In this document: piece after piece, positions 18,331-27,007 of the stretch
Position numbering within the stretch: position 1 is the stretch's first letter
How the letters are laid out: the number at the start of each line of letters is the position of its first letter
Assembly: GCF_040822065.1 (NCBI RefSeq)
Contig: NZ_CP162005.1
Location: 186,001-250,000 of the forward strand
From: Pedobacter sp. WC2423
GTDB taxonomy: Bacteria; Bacteroidota; Bacteroidia; Sphingobacteriales; Sphingobacteriaceae
Direction: 5' to 3'
Length of the DNA: 64,000 nt
Made by a program: the position numbers and the translations under genes
The notes under the pieces: generated by a model
What the model was told of the DNA's origin: nothing
What the model saw: only the letters and a program-made list of their open reading frames with translations
Database searches by the model: none

Positions 18331-20283
18331 CTACTTCCCGGTAATAATAGCGCCTCCGCCAGGTAACAATTTAAGCTTTATCTGCTTATCTTTTGGTAAC
18401 CGTACCTTGGTGAGCTGTGGCTGTTTATTATCATTGTCTGAATGCAGAACTATCTCTTTATCTGACAACATAGGCAATGAAACCGTTATTGTTTTTTCCT
18501 TTTTCTCTGCGTTGATGGCCACAATGTACCAGGTTTCTTCATGGCGTCGTGCTATTACACAGTATTTCCCTGGATAACCATCAATAAATACGGTTTCGTC
18601 CCAGGTTGTCGGAACCTGCTTCATAAAGTCTATCACATGAACTGGCATTTCGTTCAGATTATTGGGAGTTATACCAAAATTCTGGACCGGGCTTTGAAAT
18701 AAGATAGCTGTTGCCAATTGAAATGTTTCACTTGTCTTTCTGATAGTTCCTCCGTTATTTCCCCGGTTATGGCGTTTGTTCAGAAGGACGGGACCAAAAT
18801 CCATAGAGCCCACAGCATTGCGGATAAAGGGGTGCAAACTCGCATTAAATGCCTCATTATCGTTTGCATGCTGTGTGAAAATCAGGTTTTCAGATGCCAG
18901 TACGGCTTCACTCCCCACATAATTGGGGTACATTCTTTCCCAGCCGCGAGGCAGAGTACAACCATGAAAAATAACGGTGAGCCCGTAAGTGTTTGCGTCC
19001 GATAGAATATCCTCATACAATTTCATCGTTTCCTGCTTGTCGCCGCCGAAAAAATCTACCTTAATACCTTTTATACCGATGCGTTGCATCCAGGCCATTT
19101 CCTCCTTTCGGGCAACAGCAGTGCTCATTCTGTTTTTAGGTCCTTGCGGGGCATCATTCCAAAAGCCATTAGAATTGTACCACAGACATATGCCAACACC
19201 TTTATTTTTGCCGTATGAAACCAGTTGTTCTATTTTTCCGCGACTTATTCTGGTATCCCACCAGTTGTCAACCAACACAAATTCGTAACCCATGGCGGCC
19301 GAAAGATCGATAAACTTTTTTTGGTCATCGAAGTTAATGCTTTCGTCCTGCCATAGTAACCAGCTCCATGTAGAGCGCCCAAATGTATAGGTTTTAGATG
19401 CCTTATACTGAGGCTCTACCACATCAAACGGAATCGTTGTTTCTACAATTGGCTTAAGGCTGCTTCCTACGGTAAGCGTTCGCCAAGGTGTGCAGCCGGG
19501 CAAAGCTATAGTTGGGTTTGCAAGGCCTATCCCGTTATTTTCACCATTTTCCGGAAAAGCAATTTTATATAAGCCATCTTGCGTTCCTTCGCTCAACTTT
19601 GAGCCACAGTACAGCGCATTCACACCTGTTTCGGAAAGTAAAACCCAGCCCTTGTCGCCCACATGAAACAGAGCCGGAAAAGTATAACCGACGCCATACT
19701 TTGAAGGAATACCTAATGCCTGGTCCGGAGTATATTCTTCCTCATAACTGGGTTTAGTTTTCATCCATCCAATCATAGACGTTGCCTGCGGCGTTAAAAA
19801 GGTTGTAGTAATTGCAGGAAAATTATATCCGCTTAATTCCTCCTCAATGATCAAATTGGCAGGTTCGCCTGTTTGAGGTACTTGATACCGGAATGCAATA
19901 TCGTTGTTGCTGACACGAAAAACCACTTCCAATTGGTTCTTATTTGGATTTTCAAATTTGCAGACCAGCTCATTGGCCTGATATTTCACGGTGCTTTTTT
20001 TTATTTTTGGCTCCGAATAGGTTTCGTCGATCCGGCGCGAACTCTTGTTTGTCAGATGAAGATTTGCAGACAAGTCTATCTGGCTTCCACGAAGTCCCAA
20101 AGGTGATTTTTCCAACATTTCACTCCCCTGTAAAAATACTTGATAGTAGAGCCTGCCCTGGTCTAATGATAACTTAACAGTTAGCTTTTCATCCGGACTG
20201 GAAATGCTGAGGTCTTGTGCAGAAGATTTTGAAAAACATAGAAACAATAATAACCCGCAAATAATATTCCTGATGGGGGGCAT
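18331..20283 (-). CDS. Glycoside hydrolase family 97 protein, probable retaining alpha-galactosidase type
   Basis: I placed the start at the ATG at 20283 because it gives a compact signal peptide (MPPIRNIICGLLLFLCFSKS, cleaved near SSAQ); alternative in-frame starts are 20340 and 20421. The protein has the N-terminal GH97 beta-sandwich (ISSPDEKLTVKLSLDQG), the central barrel and the short C-terminal sandwich. The segment IKGIKVDFFGGDKQE carries an Asp where retaining GH97 alpha-galactosidases have their nucleophile, rather than the inverting glutamate pair of SusB-type alpha-glucosidases; the clade assignment is inference. The gene ends 39 bases before the hybrid sensor gene, in the same direction. 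Confidence 0.88.
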   Translation of the reverse strand: MPPIRNIICGLLLFLCFSKSSAQDLSISSPDEKLTVKLSLDQGRLYYQVFLQGSEMLEKSPLGLRGSQIDLSANLHLTNKSSRRIDETYSEPKIKKSTVKYQANELVCKFENPNKNQLEVVFRVSNNDIAFRYQVPQTGEPANLIIEEELSGYNFPAITTTFLTPQATSMIGWMKTKPSYEEEYTPDQALGIPSKYGVGYTFPALFHVGDKGWVLLSETGVNALYCGSKLSEGTQDGLYKIAFPENGENNGIGLANPTIALPGCTPWRTLTVGSSLKPIVETTIPFDVVEPQYKASKTYTFGRSTWSWLLWQDESINFDDQKKFIDLSAAMGYEFVLVDNWWDTRISRGKIEQLVSYGKNKGVGICLWYNSNGFWNDAPQGPKNRMSTAVARKEEMAWMQRIGIKGIKVDFFGGDKQETMKLYEDILSDANTYGLTVIFHGCTLPRGWERMYPNYVGSEAVLASENLIFTQHANDNEAFNASLHPFIRNAVGSMDFGPVLLNKRHNRGNNGGTIRKTSETFQLATAILFQSPVQNFGITPNNLNEMPVHVIDFMKQVPTTWDETVFIDGYPGKYCVIARRHEETWYIVAINAEKKEKTITVSLPMLSDKEIVLHSDNDNKQPQLTKVRLPKDKQIKLKLLPGGGAIITGK

Positions 20284-20520
20284 ATAAGCAGGTAATATAA
20301 TATTTACTATCTTCCGTTCACTGTTCGTAGAAAAGTTCATCGTTCTATATCGAAATTGGCTGTTTATAAATTTGGTTAGTTTGAGATGCAAAAGGTAGAT
20401 ATTATTTTTTTTAAATGTCAAAAATACGTTTAAAGATATTTATGACCTCCCCAATTTTCAGACACCCTAAACTCGAAAATCAGAGTCTTAATTGGCTTTT
20501 TTTACATTTCCCAGTTTCGT

Positions 20521-20559
20521 AATATCAATGATCTTTTCTTACAAAAGATCATTGATATT
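20521..20559 (-). terminator. Perfect inverted repeat downstream of the siderophore receptor gene
   Basis: A 17-bp perfect dyad (AATATCAATGATCTTTT, loop CTTAC, exact complement) lies 59 bases past the stop of the leftward TonB receptor and upstream of the GH97 gene. No clear T-run follows, so it could be either a terminator or an operator for the GH97 gene. Confidence 0.55.
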
Positions 20560-20617
20560 ACCAGGAAGACCATAACTATTATAGACGAATGAAATTTCGT
20601 AAATTACTTTAAGACAG

Positions 20618-22831
20618 TTAGAAGTTATAGACAACAGACACCCTCAAATTTGCAGGCGACTGGGGAACCCAATAATATAATCCATTTCTTAACCATGGCG
20701 TACCCACGAGGTTTTTGTTAAGCAGGTTGTTGACGATGGCATTAACCGTAACTTTTTTGTTCGCCCATCTCAAGCCTCCATCTACCCTGAAGAAATCAGG
20801 GATGCTGTAAGGAACGGCTGTTGCATACCTGCCACTTCTTCCGGCTTGATACTGGTAGCCCATGGAAAGTCCGAAACCTCTTAAACATAAGAAAGGAAGA
20901 TCGTAGGTAAGCCAGGTATTCTGGATATGTTTTACATAAAGAGGCGTACGCGCCCCGATAAGCGTTTTATCGGCATCATTAGTAACCTTGGAATCTGTGT
21001 AGGCATAATTGATCATTGCGTTTAAACCTGTCAAAATGCGGCCTTTCAAATCAAAATCAATCCCTTTGGATTTACTTTCGCCGATCTGGATATAATAAGT
21101 ACTGTTATCTGGATCTGCAGAAAGCACACCGGCTCGTTTAACAGAATAAAAGGATAATGTCGTATTCCAATTTCCGTTTAGCCAATCTTTCTTTAACCCA
21201 ACTTCATAGAGCATTCCCGTTTTTGGCTTTACGGCGGCGCTGCCAGTTCCGTCGGCTTTAGGTGCTGTAGAACCAGCCTGGGGAGTGAAGGTTTTATCAT
21301 TCAGGTAGTAAACAGACAAACTTTTAGTAATGCTGTAACTTAAACCAATGCGTGGCGTGAAAACATGATCAGAAGAGCCTGTATTTACACCAGATATTTC
21401 ATTGTTGGTTTGGGCGGAGGTAAATCTGCCTCCAAAAGTAAATCTAAGCCTATCATTTAACAGCGTAATTTCATCCAAAGCATAAAAGGAAGCATAATTG
21501 ATATGCTGTTTGGTGTTTCCATTTTCTACACCTTTCGGGTCTGTATAATTCGGCACCTCTGCACCATATACCGGATTGGTTACATCCAGCGGGTAGTAAT
21601 TCAAAGAACCTCCTGTTGATTTATCGTATTCTATATAACTATCCGCAAAGAACCTTTTCTGATTGATATCAGTTCCTGCCAGGATCTGATGAGTAAGACT
21701 GCCTGTTTTTATTTTTCCGTTGATAAAAGCCTGCTCAGAATAAACTATTGATCTGGTAAGATCATATTTAGGATTTCTCAATAACACGTTAGGATTGACC
21801 TTGTTTACTCCTGTAAGCCATAGATAGGCGCCTGAATTATCATTTTGCATAAAGGCACCAATTGCGGTTAAACGCCAGTTTTCATTAAATACATGCTGAA
21901 TGTTCAACGCTGCACTTTGGTCTGTTGGTTTATAGGGGGCGAGGCTGGGCTCCGAGATGGTGAAATTGCGTGGTAATGTACCAAAACCATTTGGAGTCAT
22001 TATAATGGGGCTCATCAGGCCATAACTGAATTTCTGATAAGTATAAGAGCCGGTGATGGTATTGTGTTCGCTGACCTGGTATTTGATTACCGGCGCTACT
22101 ACAAGCCTGTCGTTAAAATCATATTTCACAAAAGAGTTCGATTTCATCCCCATCACATTTAAGCGGTATTGTACTTTTCCCTTTTTATCCAGCAATCCGT
22201 CCAGATCTGCCGAAGCCCTGTAAAAATCGTAACTTCCGAACATGATATTAGCAGAATAGTTATTTTTTCCTGTGGGCTGTTTAGTGACCACATTAAAGGT
22301 TCCTGCCGGATCACCAATACTATTCATGAACATAGAAGGGCCTTTGATAAACTCTACTCTTTCAATCACAGCAGCATCCTCTGGTACCGGCCCGCGATAT
22401 ATTGGGGTAAGGTCAGTTCCGTCCCTCATGGTAGAGACCAGGCCTCCCCGCATAAATATAAAGGGACCAAGGTTGTTGGAAATTTCCTGTCTGATCACCC
22501 CGCTTACATTTCTGGTCACCCCATCTGTCATGTTAAAGGCAAGCTGATCGGTTATGATCTCCTTACCAATCTCCTGGATGTTCTGTGACAGTTTGAGTAA
22601 TGGGGTGTTCATTCTGAGCGTTTTCGACAGCTCACTTATTTTATAGCTTTTATTGTACCTGGAAGAGATAATTACTTCGGAAAGATTTGTTGTTTTATGC
22701 TTGTCTGTATCTTGTCCCAGCGTTTGATTTGTTGGTTTCAAAGGTGCTGATACCTTAGTTTTTAAAGTGTCAGTTTGTGCATTAGCAGTTAAATATAAAA
22801 AAATAAATAAAGGTGTAAACCAGGATTTCAT
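20618..22831 (-). CDS. TonB-dependent siderophore receptor
   Basis: This 737-residue outer-membrane protein has a signal peptide (MKSWFTPLFIFLYLTANAQ). It has no carboxypeptidase-like domain, unlike the SusC protein in this window. The TonB box region is LSEVIISSRYN near residue 50. The plug contains RNVSGVIRQE, FIFMRGG and IERVEFIKGPSMFMNSIGDPAGTFNVVTK, the classic ferric-siderophore receptor plug signature. The barrel ends in a terminal phenylalanine (VVYNF). It would import ferric siderophores such as ferrichrome or catecholates; the exact ligand is not evident. The broken PepSY gene upstream on the same strand is a common partner of such receptors. Confidence 0.92.
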   Translation of the reverse strand: MKSWFTPLFIFLYLTANAQTDTLKTKVSAPLKPTNQTLGQDTDKHKTTNLSEVIISSRYNKSYKISELSKTLRMNTPLLKLSQNIQEIGKEIITDQLAFNMTDGVTRNVSGVIRQEISNNLGPFIFMRGGLVSTMRDGTDLTPIYRGPVPEDAAVIERVEFIKGPSMFMNSIGDPAGTFNVVTKQPTGKNNYSANIMFGSYDFYRASADLDGLLDKKGKVQYRLNVMGMKSNSFVKYDFNDRLVVAPVIKYQVSEHNTITGSYTYQKFSYGLMSPIIMTPNGFGTLPRNFTISEPSLAPYKPTDQSAALNIQHVFNENWRLTAIGAFMQNDNSGAYLWLTGVNKVNPNVLLRNPKYDLTRSIVYSEQAFINGKIKTGSLTHQILAGTDINQKRFFADSYIEYDKSTGGSLNYYPLDVTNPVYGAEVPNYTDPKGVENGNTKQHINYASFYALDEITLLNDRLRFTFGGRFTSAQTNNEISGVNTGSSDHVFTPRIGLSYSITKSLSVYYLNDKTFTPQAGSTAPKADGTGSAAVKPKTGMLYEVGLKKDWLNGNWNTTLSFYSVKRAGVLSADPDNSTYYIQIGESKSKGIDFDLKGRILTGLNAMINYAYTDSKVTNDADKTLIGARTPLYVKHIQNTWLTYDLPFLCLRGFGLSMGYQYQAGRSGRYATAVPYSIPDFFRVDGGLRWANKKVTVNAIVNNLLNKNLVGTPWLRNGLYYWVPQSPANLRVSVVYNF

Positions 22832-22856
22832 GATATTATTGTATTAAAATGAGTGA

Positions 22857-23438
22857 TTAATCAGCGGTATTGACTGCTGCTTTTACGGGTTTGTTTTTTC
22901 TTCTGGCTTTCCAGATTAAAAAACCGGAAATGGGGAGGGTAGCGGTGATCAGCATGATCAAAAATAATAGTCGACCAGGTAATTATCTGTGTACCTACAT
23001 GCCCTAACAGTAGTGAGCAGTGCAGCATTACCACAAGGTTGAAAAACTCCCACTTACTATTTTCTACCTTTACGACTTCTCCGGTAAAAGGGTTCATATA
23101 AACCTTGAAGTAGCTGATGAAATAATGAGTGTGTACAGATTGGCCTGGTTATTTCTTTCCCGGTAGCGGAAAACTATTGTATGCCGATCATCGGCATAGA
23201 TTTCCACATCCAGCAATGGAAGTTTTTTCTTAAGTGCTACATCTGCATTATTTTTAAGTTCCTGCAAAGGCAGCATTTTTTGCTGCTTTGTGGGGTTAAT
23301 GAAAATCCTGTAATAATATACTAATGGCCTGATTTCATCGATAAACGCATAAAGGCAGCCTGTAATGCCTAAAATAACGATCACCAGGCCCGACATCATC
23401 CCTAACCAGAGATGAAGTGTACCAATGAGCTTACGCAT
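22857..23438 (-). pseudogene. PepSY-associated transmembrane protein, broken by two frameshifts
   Basis: The N-terminal part (MRKLIGTLHLWLGMMSGLVI, a first membrane helix with the family's HLWLG motif) reads to about 23120. A second frame then gives ISYFKVYMNPFTGEVVKVE and WEFFNLVVMLHCSLLLG. Near 22970 the frame shifts again into MLITATLPISGFLIWKA and ends at 22857. Joined, the pieces make a normal short PepSY-TM protein of about 190 residues with three membrane helices, a family often encoded beside siderophore receptors and linked to iron reduction or release. Two frameshifts imply inactivation unless both are sequencing errors. It lies 26 bases upstream of the receptor start. Confidence 0.75.
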
Positions 23439-23543
23439 GGGTATAATTTTCTAATTATTGTATAATTAACTGATCTCCATTCAGCAATAAATGAAAACAA
23501 TAGCGGACTAATCATATTAACTCAACTATGATTGAAATGCTGA

Positions 23544-23936
23544 TTAAACTAAAGAAGCAGACTTAGGTGGTCTGAATATAGAAGAGTTATACTGGTTGTA
23601 ATAGTTGTATTGGTACAGGATCTGAAAATCGGGAGAACCAGCATTTCTAATAAAAATTGCTTCCTGAAGATTTGAAGGATGAATGTACCAGACCATTTGC
23701 ATCGCAAGACGAAAATCTTTGCCAGCTTGTTTTTTCTCGTTTTCCTCAACCTGTTTTACTTTATTCATTAAGTAACAGCGTCCGTTACAGTGCATCCAGG
23801 GTTTGGCCTTATTGATACATAACTTTTCGGCAATCATTTTCTGGTTCATCTCAAAGCTGATCACGGCAAAATCACGTGAAAAGTACGTGTTTAACACGCA
23901 GGCTAATAAGATAAATACGATTGACCGATGTAACAT
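23544..23936 (-). CDS. Conserved hypothetical protein with a Cys-rich HCNGRC motif, iron-locus associated
   Basis: This 130-residue protein is read from the ATG at 23936 (the frame also opens from a TTG at 23945). It starts with a hydrophobic signal or anchor (MLHRSIVFILLACVLNTYF). The core is FEMNQKMIAEKLCINKAKPW then MHCNGRCYLMNK, an arrangement of three cysteines and a histidine that I know from small Bacteroidota proteins encoded near metal or siderophore uptake genes. A metal-handling periplasmic role is plausible but unproven. It precedes the PepSY pseudogene and the TonB receptor on the same strand, with about 105 bases between. Confidence 0.65.
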   Translation of the reverse strand: MLHRSIVFILLACVLNTYFSRDFAVISFEMNQKMIAEKLCINKAKPWMHCNGRCYLMNKVKQVEENEKKQAGKDFRLAMQMVWYIHPSNLQEAIFIRNAGSPDFQILYQYNYYNQYNSSIFRPPKSASLV

Positions 23937-24666
23937 TAAACGCAAAAGTAATCTAAAATGTTCGAAATCTTACTTGTTAAGTATGATAATTGACGGCATA
24001 AAGTCAATCTTTTTTATCGTTTTTCTTTATATTGTAAATATAATTTTTGTGGTATTTCTGGATTGGCAGGAATTCTGCATATCGTTGATTGACTTTCACT
24101 GGTATAAAAAAAATACCACAATATTTGATGTCATTTTTAGGTGAAATTATAATCACTAAAAATATTTCGCTAAGTTAATTACGAAAGTTTTATTTTCTAT
24201 TTTAATGGATAATGGTGGTTTAGTATAATAAGATGTCAGGCTGAAAGAGTATTATTTTAATTATAATGTAATATAGTGTTATTTAATTTAAAATTGGTAT
24301 AAAAACGACACTCTTTTATTTTGAAAATTGCAATGGCCTTCTAATTTCTATAAGTTCCTATTTTAATCATTAAATTTTATGAATAATAGGATCCCTTCAA
24401 TTTTTATAAGTAGTATTTAGTTAATTTGGTCATTGTCTCCACCATTAAGAAATGGGGGATGAAGGTTTTTGTAATAATTTGAAAATCTCAAATAAAATCA
24501 AGTTATTGTATGAAATCGTAAGGACAGTAAACAGTTGGTGTGATCGCAAATAACCGATATTTTACAGGTAGTAAAATTTCTACAAGACAATAACTCAATC
24601 TGATTTTCGGATATTAGTTTTTATCAGGCAGCTTGATTAAATTGCGAATTATTATATACTTGAACA
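23937..24666. other. AT-rich intergenic region without a recognisable gene
   Basis: No coding frame with family resemblance is visible. The region separates the divergent iron-uptake and Crp/Fnr genes and must hold promoters for both. One feature stands out: an exact 11-bp inverted repeat, TTGTGGTATTT at 24047-24057 and its complement at 24111-24121, spaced by 53 bases. Confidence 0.6.
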
Positions 24667-25254
24667 ATGTCCAATTTTGAAGTGTTTTTCGATTACATTC
24701 AGGAAATATCAGGTAAACTGCTTTCAGAAGATGATAAGCAGTTGTTGATGGCACATTTCAAACCCAAAAAACTTAGAAAACGACAATACTTTTTACAGGA
24801 AGGTGACGTGTGCAAATATATTGGGTTTATTGTAAAAGGATCCGCCAGGACTTTTACGGTAGATGAAAAGGGGCATGAAAATGTATTGAAATTGTCTGTG
24901 GAAAATTGGTGGCTGGCTGATTTTGAAAGCTTTTACCTGTTGACGCCAAGTCGTTTTAATATTGAGGCGCTGGAGAATCTGGAGGTTCTTCAATCAACCA
25001 ATGCTCAAATTGAGGAGTTTCTTAAGCATATCCCTGCCTTTTCAGCGATGCAGAACATAATCAGTCAAAATTATACCATTGCAACCCAGAAAAGGATACA
25101 GGCCGCTTTTAGCTATACAGCTGAAGAGCGTTACGAGGATCTGATTAGCAATTATCCGCATTTTTTAAAACGGTTCCCGCAAAACATGATCGCTTCTTAT
25201 CTGGGTTTATCCCCGGAAACTTTGAGCAGGATAAGGAAAAACTCTTTTAAATAG
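24667..25254 (+). CDS. Crp/Fnr-family transcriptional regulator
   Basis: This 195-residue protein has an N-terminal cyclic-nucleotide-binding-like beta barrel (about residues 20-120, with YFLQEGDVCKYIGFIVKGSAR) and a C-terminal winged helix (about 150-190). The recognition helix reads SPETLSRIRK, with E184, S187 and R188 in the E--SR spacing used by E. coli FNR to read TTGAT half-sites. No N-terminal cysteine cluster for an iron-sulfur centre is present, so any sensing is not FNR-like. FNR-type boxes lie upstream of the next gene, a dehydrogenase, which is a likely target. The effector is unknown. Confidence 0.92.
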   Translation: MSNFEVFFDYIQEISGKLLSEDDKQLLMAHFKPKKLRKRQYFLQEGDVCKYIGFIVKGSARTFTVDEKGHENVLKLSVENWWLADFESFYLLTPSRFNIEALENLEVLQSTNAQIEEFLKHIPAFSAMQNIISQNYTIATQKRIQAAFSYTAEERYEDLISNYPHFLKRFPQNMIASYLGLSPETLSRIRKNSFK

Positions 25255-25544
25255 ATCCTTTATGAAAGGATGAAATTCGGTATCCAAATAAAAAGTGCCA
25301 TGTTATTTTTACCCCAGACAGTAGCCTGCCATAACATCCCTGAAAACAACACGCTTTAATATAGCTTTTCCAAAAAAACGGCCAAATTTCAATTGCTGCT
25401 TCAGAAACCCATCGATGTAAATTCTGAATGCAAAAAAATTGCTCAACAAAGCATAATAGGCCGCAGTGATCTTTCTGGATTTTTGCTTCCTGCGTTTTTA
25501 TGGCTATCATAAATTGTTCTTTTGCAGTTAGTTATCCGATTAAC

Positions 25545-25581
25545 TTGATTTAGGTCAGGACAATGAGTTGATCTAAATCAA
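25545..25581. promoter_or_regulatory. Two FNR-like operator boxes upstream of the dehydrogenase gene
   Basis: TTGATCTAAATCAA at 25568-25581 is an exact TTGAT-N4-ATCAA palindrome. A second, imperfect copy TTGATTTAGGTCA at 25545-25557 lies 23 bp upstream centre to centre, about two helical turns. They sit 110-150 bases before the dehydrogenase start and about 300 bases after a Crp/Fnr gene whose recognition helix has FNR-type contacts. The regulator-site pairing is inference. Confidence 0.55.
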
Positions 25582-25608
25582 ACATACTTAATGATTCATG
25601 TCAATAAA

Positions 25609-25626
25609 CAGCCCGTTACAGGGCTG
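25609..25626. other. Small GC-rich hairpin in the dehydrogenase leader
   Basis: CAGCCC, loop GTTACA, GGGCTG form a 6-bp stem between the FNR-like boxes and the start codon. It could shape the 5' leader; no function is known. Confidence 0.35.
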
Positions 25627-25692
25627 CATCTTTGGATATACTTCAGAACGGAAATACATCTGAAGAATATGATAAATTAACATATAGAAATC

Positions 25693-26451
25693 ATGAGTAA
25701 ATTAGAAAACAAAGTAGCAGTAGTTACCGGTGCAGCAAAAGGAATAGGTGCATCTATCGCAAAACACTTTGCGGCAGCAGGCGCAAAAGTAGTTGTGAAT
25801 TATGCCTCAAGTACAGAAGACGCAGCTAGGGTAGTTAAGGAGATAACTGACAACGGAGGCCTGGCCATTGCCGTACAAGCCGATGTATCGAACGAGGCCG
25901 ATGTAATCAGGTTGTTTGAAGAAACCAACAAGGCTTTCGGTGCGTTGGATATTTTGGTAAACAACGCGGTTCATCAGGGGTACTTACCTATTGAACAGAT
26001 ATCAATAGCAGCTTTTCATCAGCATTTCAACGTCAATGTTTTGGGGCCTATATTGACTATCCAGGCAGCTTTAAAGGCATTTGGCGATAAGGGTGGCAAT
26101 ATCATCAATATCAGTTCGGGTTCGAGTAAATACCCTCTTCCGGGAGCTTCGTTGTACTCTGCCACTAAAGCGGCATTAGACGCCATGACGATTGCTTTAT
26201 CGAAAGAACTAGGTGCAAAGAATGTTCGCATCAATTCTATTTTGCCGGGTGCTACGGATACAGAAGGTGCAGCTAGTGCAGGCGTAACCCCTGGTAGTGA
26301 ATATGAAAAAATGTTTGTTTCCAAAACACCGCTTGGCCGCAGAGGCCAGCCCGAAGATATTGCGAAAGCTGTTTTATTTCTTGCTTCGGATGATGCAGCC
26401 TGGATTACAGGTGAGCAAATTGGTGTTTCGGGCGGTATGTATGGTTTTTAA
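25693..26451 (+). CDS. Short-chain dehydrogenase/reductase (classical SDR, FabG-like)
   Basis: This 252-residue Rossmann-fold oxidoreductase has the classical SDR cofactor motif TGAAKGIG at residues 12-19, VNNAV near 89-93, and the catalytic set Ser141/142, Tyr155 and Lys159 (YSATK). NADPH preference is likely from the SS after NYA at the end of the second strand, but this is not decisive. Length and motifs fit 3-oxoacyl-ACP reductase-like or sugar/alcohol dehydrogenases; substrate cannot be named. It follows a Crp/Fnr gene and FNR-like boxes, so it may be controlled by that regulator. Nothing ties it to the NRPS locus further right. Confidence 0.92.
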   Translation: MSKLENKVAVVTGAAKGIGASIAKHFAAAGAKVVVNYASSTEDAARVVKEITDNGGLAIAVQADVSNEADVIRLFEETNKAFGALDILVNNAVHQGYLPIEQISIAAFHQHFNVNVLGPILTIQAALKAFGDKGGNIINISSGSSKYPLPGASLYSATKAALDAMTIALSKELGAKNVRINSILPGATDTEGAASAGVTPGSEYEKMFVSKTPLGRRGQPEDIAKAVLFLASDDAAWITGEQIGVSGGMYGF

Positions 26452-26457
26452 AAAGCT

Positions 26458-26668
26458 TTAAAATTGCACAGGGGCATGGTTTGCTAATAGATACCGGATC
26501 AAGTCATAAACTTGTGGATCAGACTCTTTTTTAAGCATAAATTTTGACACGCTAAACAGAAATTCTTTGCTGTCACGGATGCTCTTATGCCTGTGGAAGT
26601 TGCGCTGAAAGCTTTCAATTTGCCTGGGAATGACTCGGGCGAAACAAGGCCGGACTGTCAGTAAATAA
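26458..26668 (-). pseudogene. Short open fragment, possible gene remnant or dispersed repeat
   Basis: On the minus strand 69 codons are open, ending at the stop at 26458-26460, but without an ATG at the beginning; the only internal ATG is late. The reading includes FLFSVSKFMLKKESDPQVY and RYLLANHAPVQF. I do not recognise a domain. It runs convergently into the dehydrogenase gene and adjoins several inverted and direct repeats, so it may be part of a repeated intergenic element rather than a gene. Confidence 0.3.
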
Positions 26669-26710
26669 ATTCAAAATAGCTTAAATAATAAAGCTATACC
26701 GGCCGGGTAC

Positions 26711-26731
26711 TGCCTGAGTATTGCCTGAGTA
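26711..26731. repeat. Direct repeat pair TGCCTGAGTA
   Basis: TGCCTGAGTA occurs at 26711-26720 and again at 26722-26731, separated by one base, within the repeat-rich intergenic zone. Confidence 0.6.
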
Positions 26732-26767
26732 CTCGTTAGGGTAAGAGCAATGCTAAAGTAACGTGAG

Positions 26768-26823
26768 AGCATGGCAAGTCCAAGTCAAAACAACTAGTTG
26801 AAACAACATGGACTTGCCATGCT
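26768..26823. repeat. Long inverted repeat enclosing a palindrome
   Basis: AGCATGGCAAGTCCA at 26768-26782 is the exact complement of 26809-26823. The 26-base interior holds the perfect palindrome CAACTAGTTG (26791-26800). The core AACTAGTTGAA recurs at 26882-26892. This could be a mobile-element end, a recombination site, or a folded RNA. Confidence 0.7.
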
Positions 26824-26930
26824 TAAAGCCCGTTCTCAACCTGGTGTCACCCCGACCACCACTCAGGCACAACCCAACCATAACTAGTTGAAGATTAATG
26901 AAATTATAATTTTCCCTTTGACTAACCCAT

Positions 26931-26977
26931 GGACAACTGCGGACAATTGCAGACAGCTGCGGACAATTACGGACATT
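26931..26977. repeat. Helically phased 10-bp tandem repeats
   Basis: Units GGACAACTGC, GGACAATTGC, AGACAGCTGC, GGACAATTAC and a partial GGACATT run head to tail with an exact 10-base period. A 10-bp period places each copy on the same face of the helix. Confidence 0.75.
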
Positions 26978-27007
26978 TTTTACGCATCAGGATAATCTTT
27001 AACGCTA

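Larger units (their letters stand above)
25255..25692. other. Intergenic region between the Crp/Fnr gene and the dehydrogenase gene
   Basis: About 440 bases with no convincing gene. It contains the FNR-like boxes and the GC-rich hairpin listed separately. A minus-strand frame across 25247-25510 shows no family resemblance. Confidence 0.5.

Noticed and set aside
24047..24121. 11-bp inverted repeat as a transcription terminator
   Set aside because: A 53-base separation and the lack of a T-run make a terminator unlikely; kept only as a note in the intergenic entry.
23803..24144. Plus-strand open frame opposite the Cys-rich hypothetical gene
   Set aside because: It is mostly antisense to a conserved gene and continues into very AT-rich spacer; it looks like a chance frame.
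25247..25510. Minus-strand open frame of 87 codons between the Crp/Fnr and dehydrogenase genes
   Set aside because: Composition is odd (many Trp, Cys and Phe), it overlaps the 3' end of the regulator gene, and no domain is recognisable.
26931..26977. Possible CRISPR or iteron origin from the 10-bp repeats
   Set aside because: Units are too short and have no spacers, and no cas, rep or parA gene is nearby.
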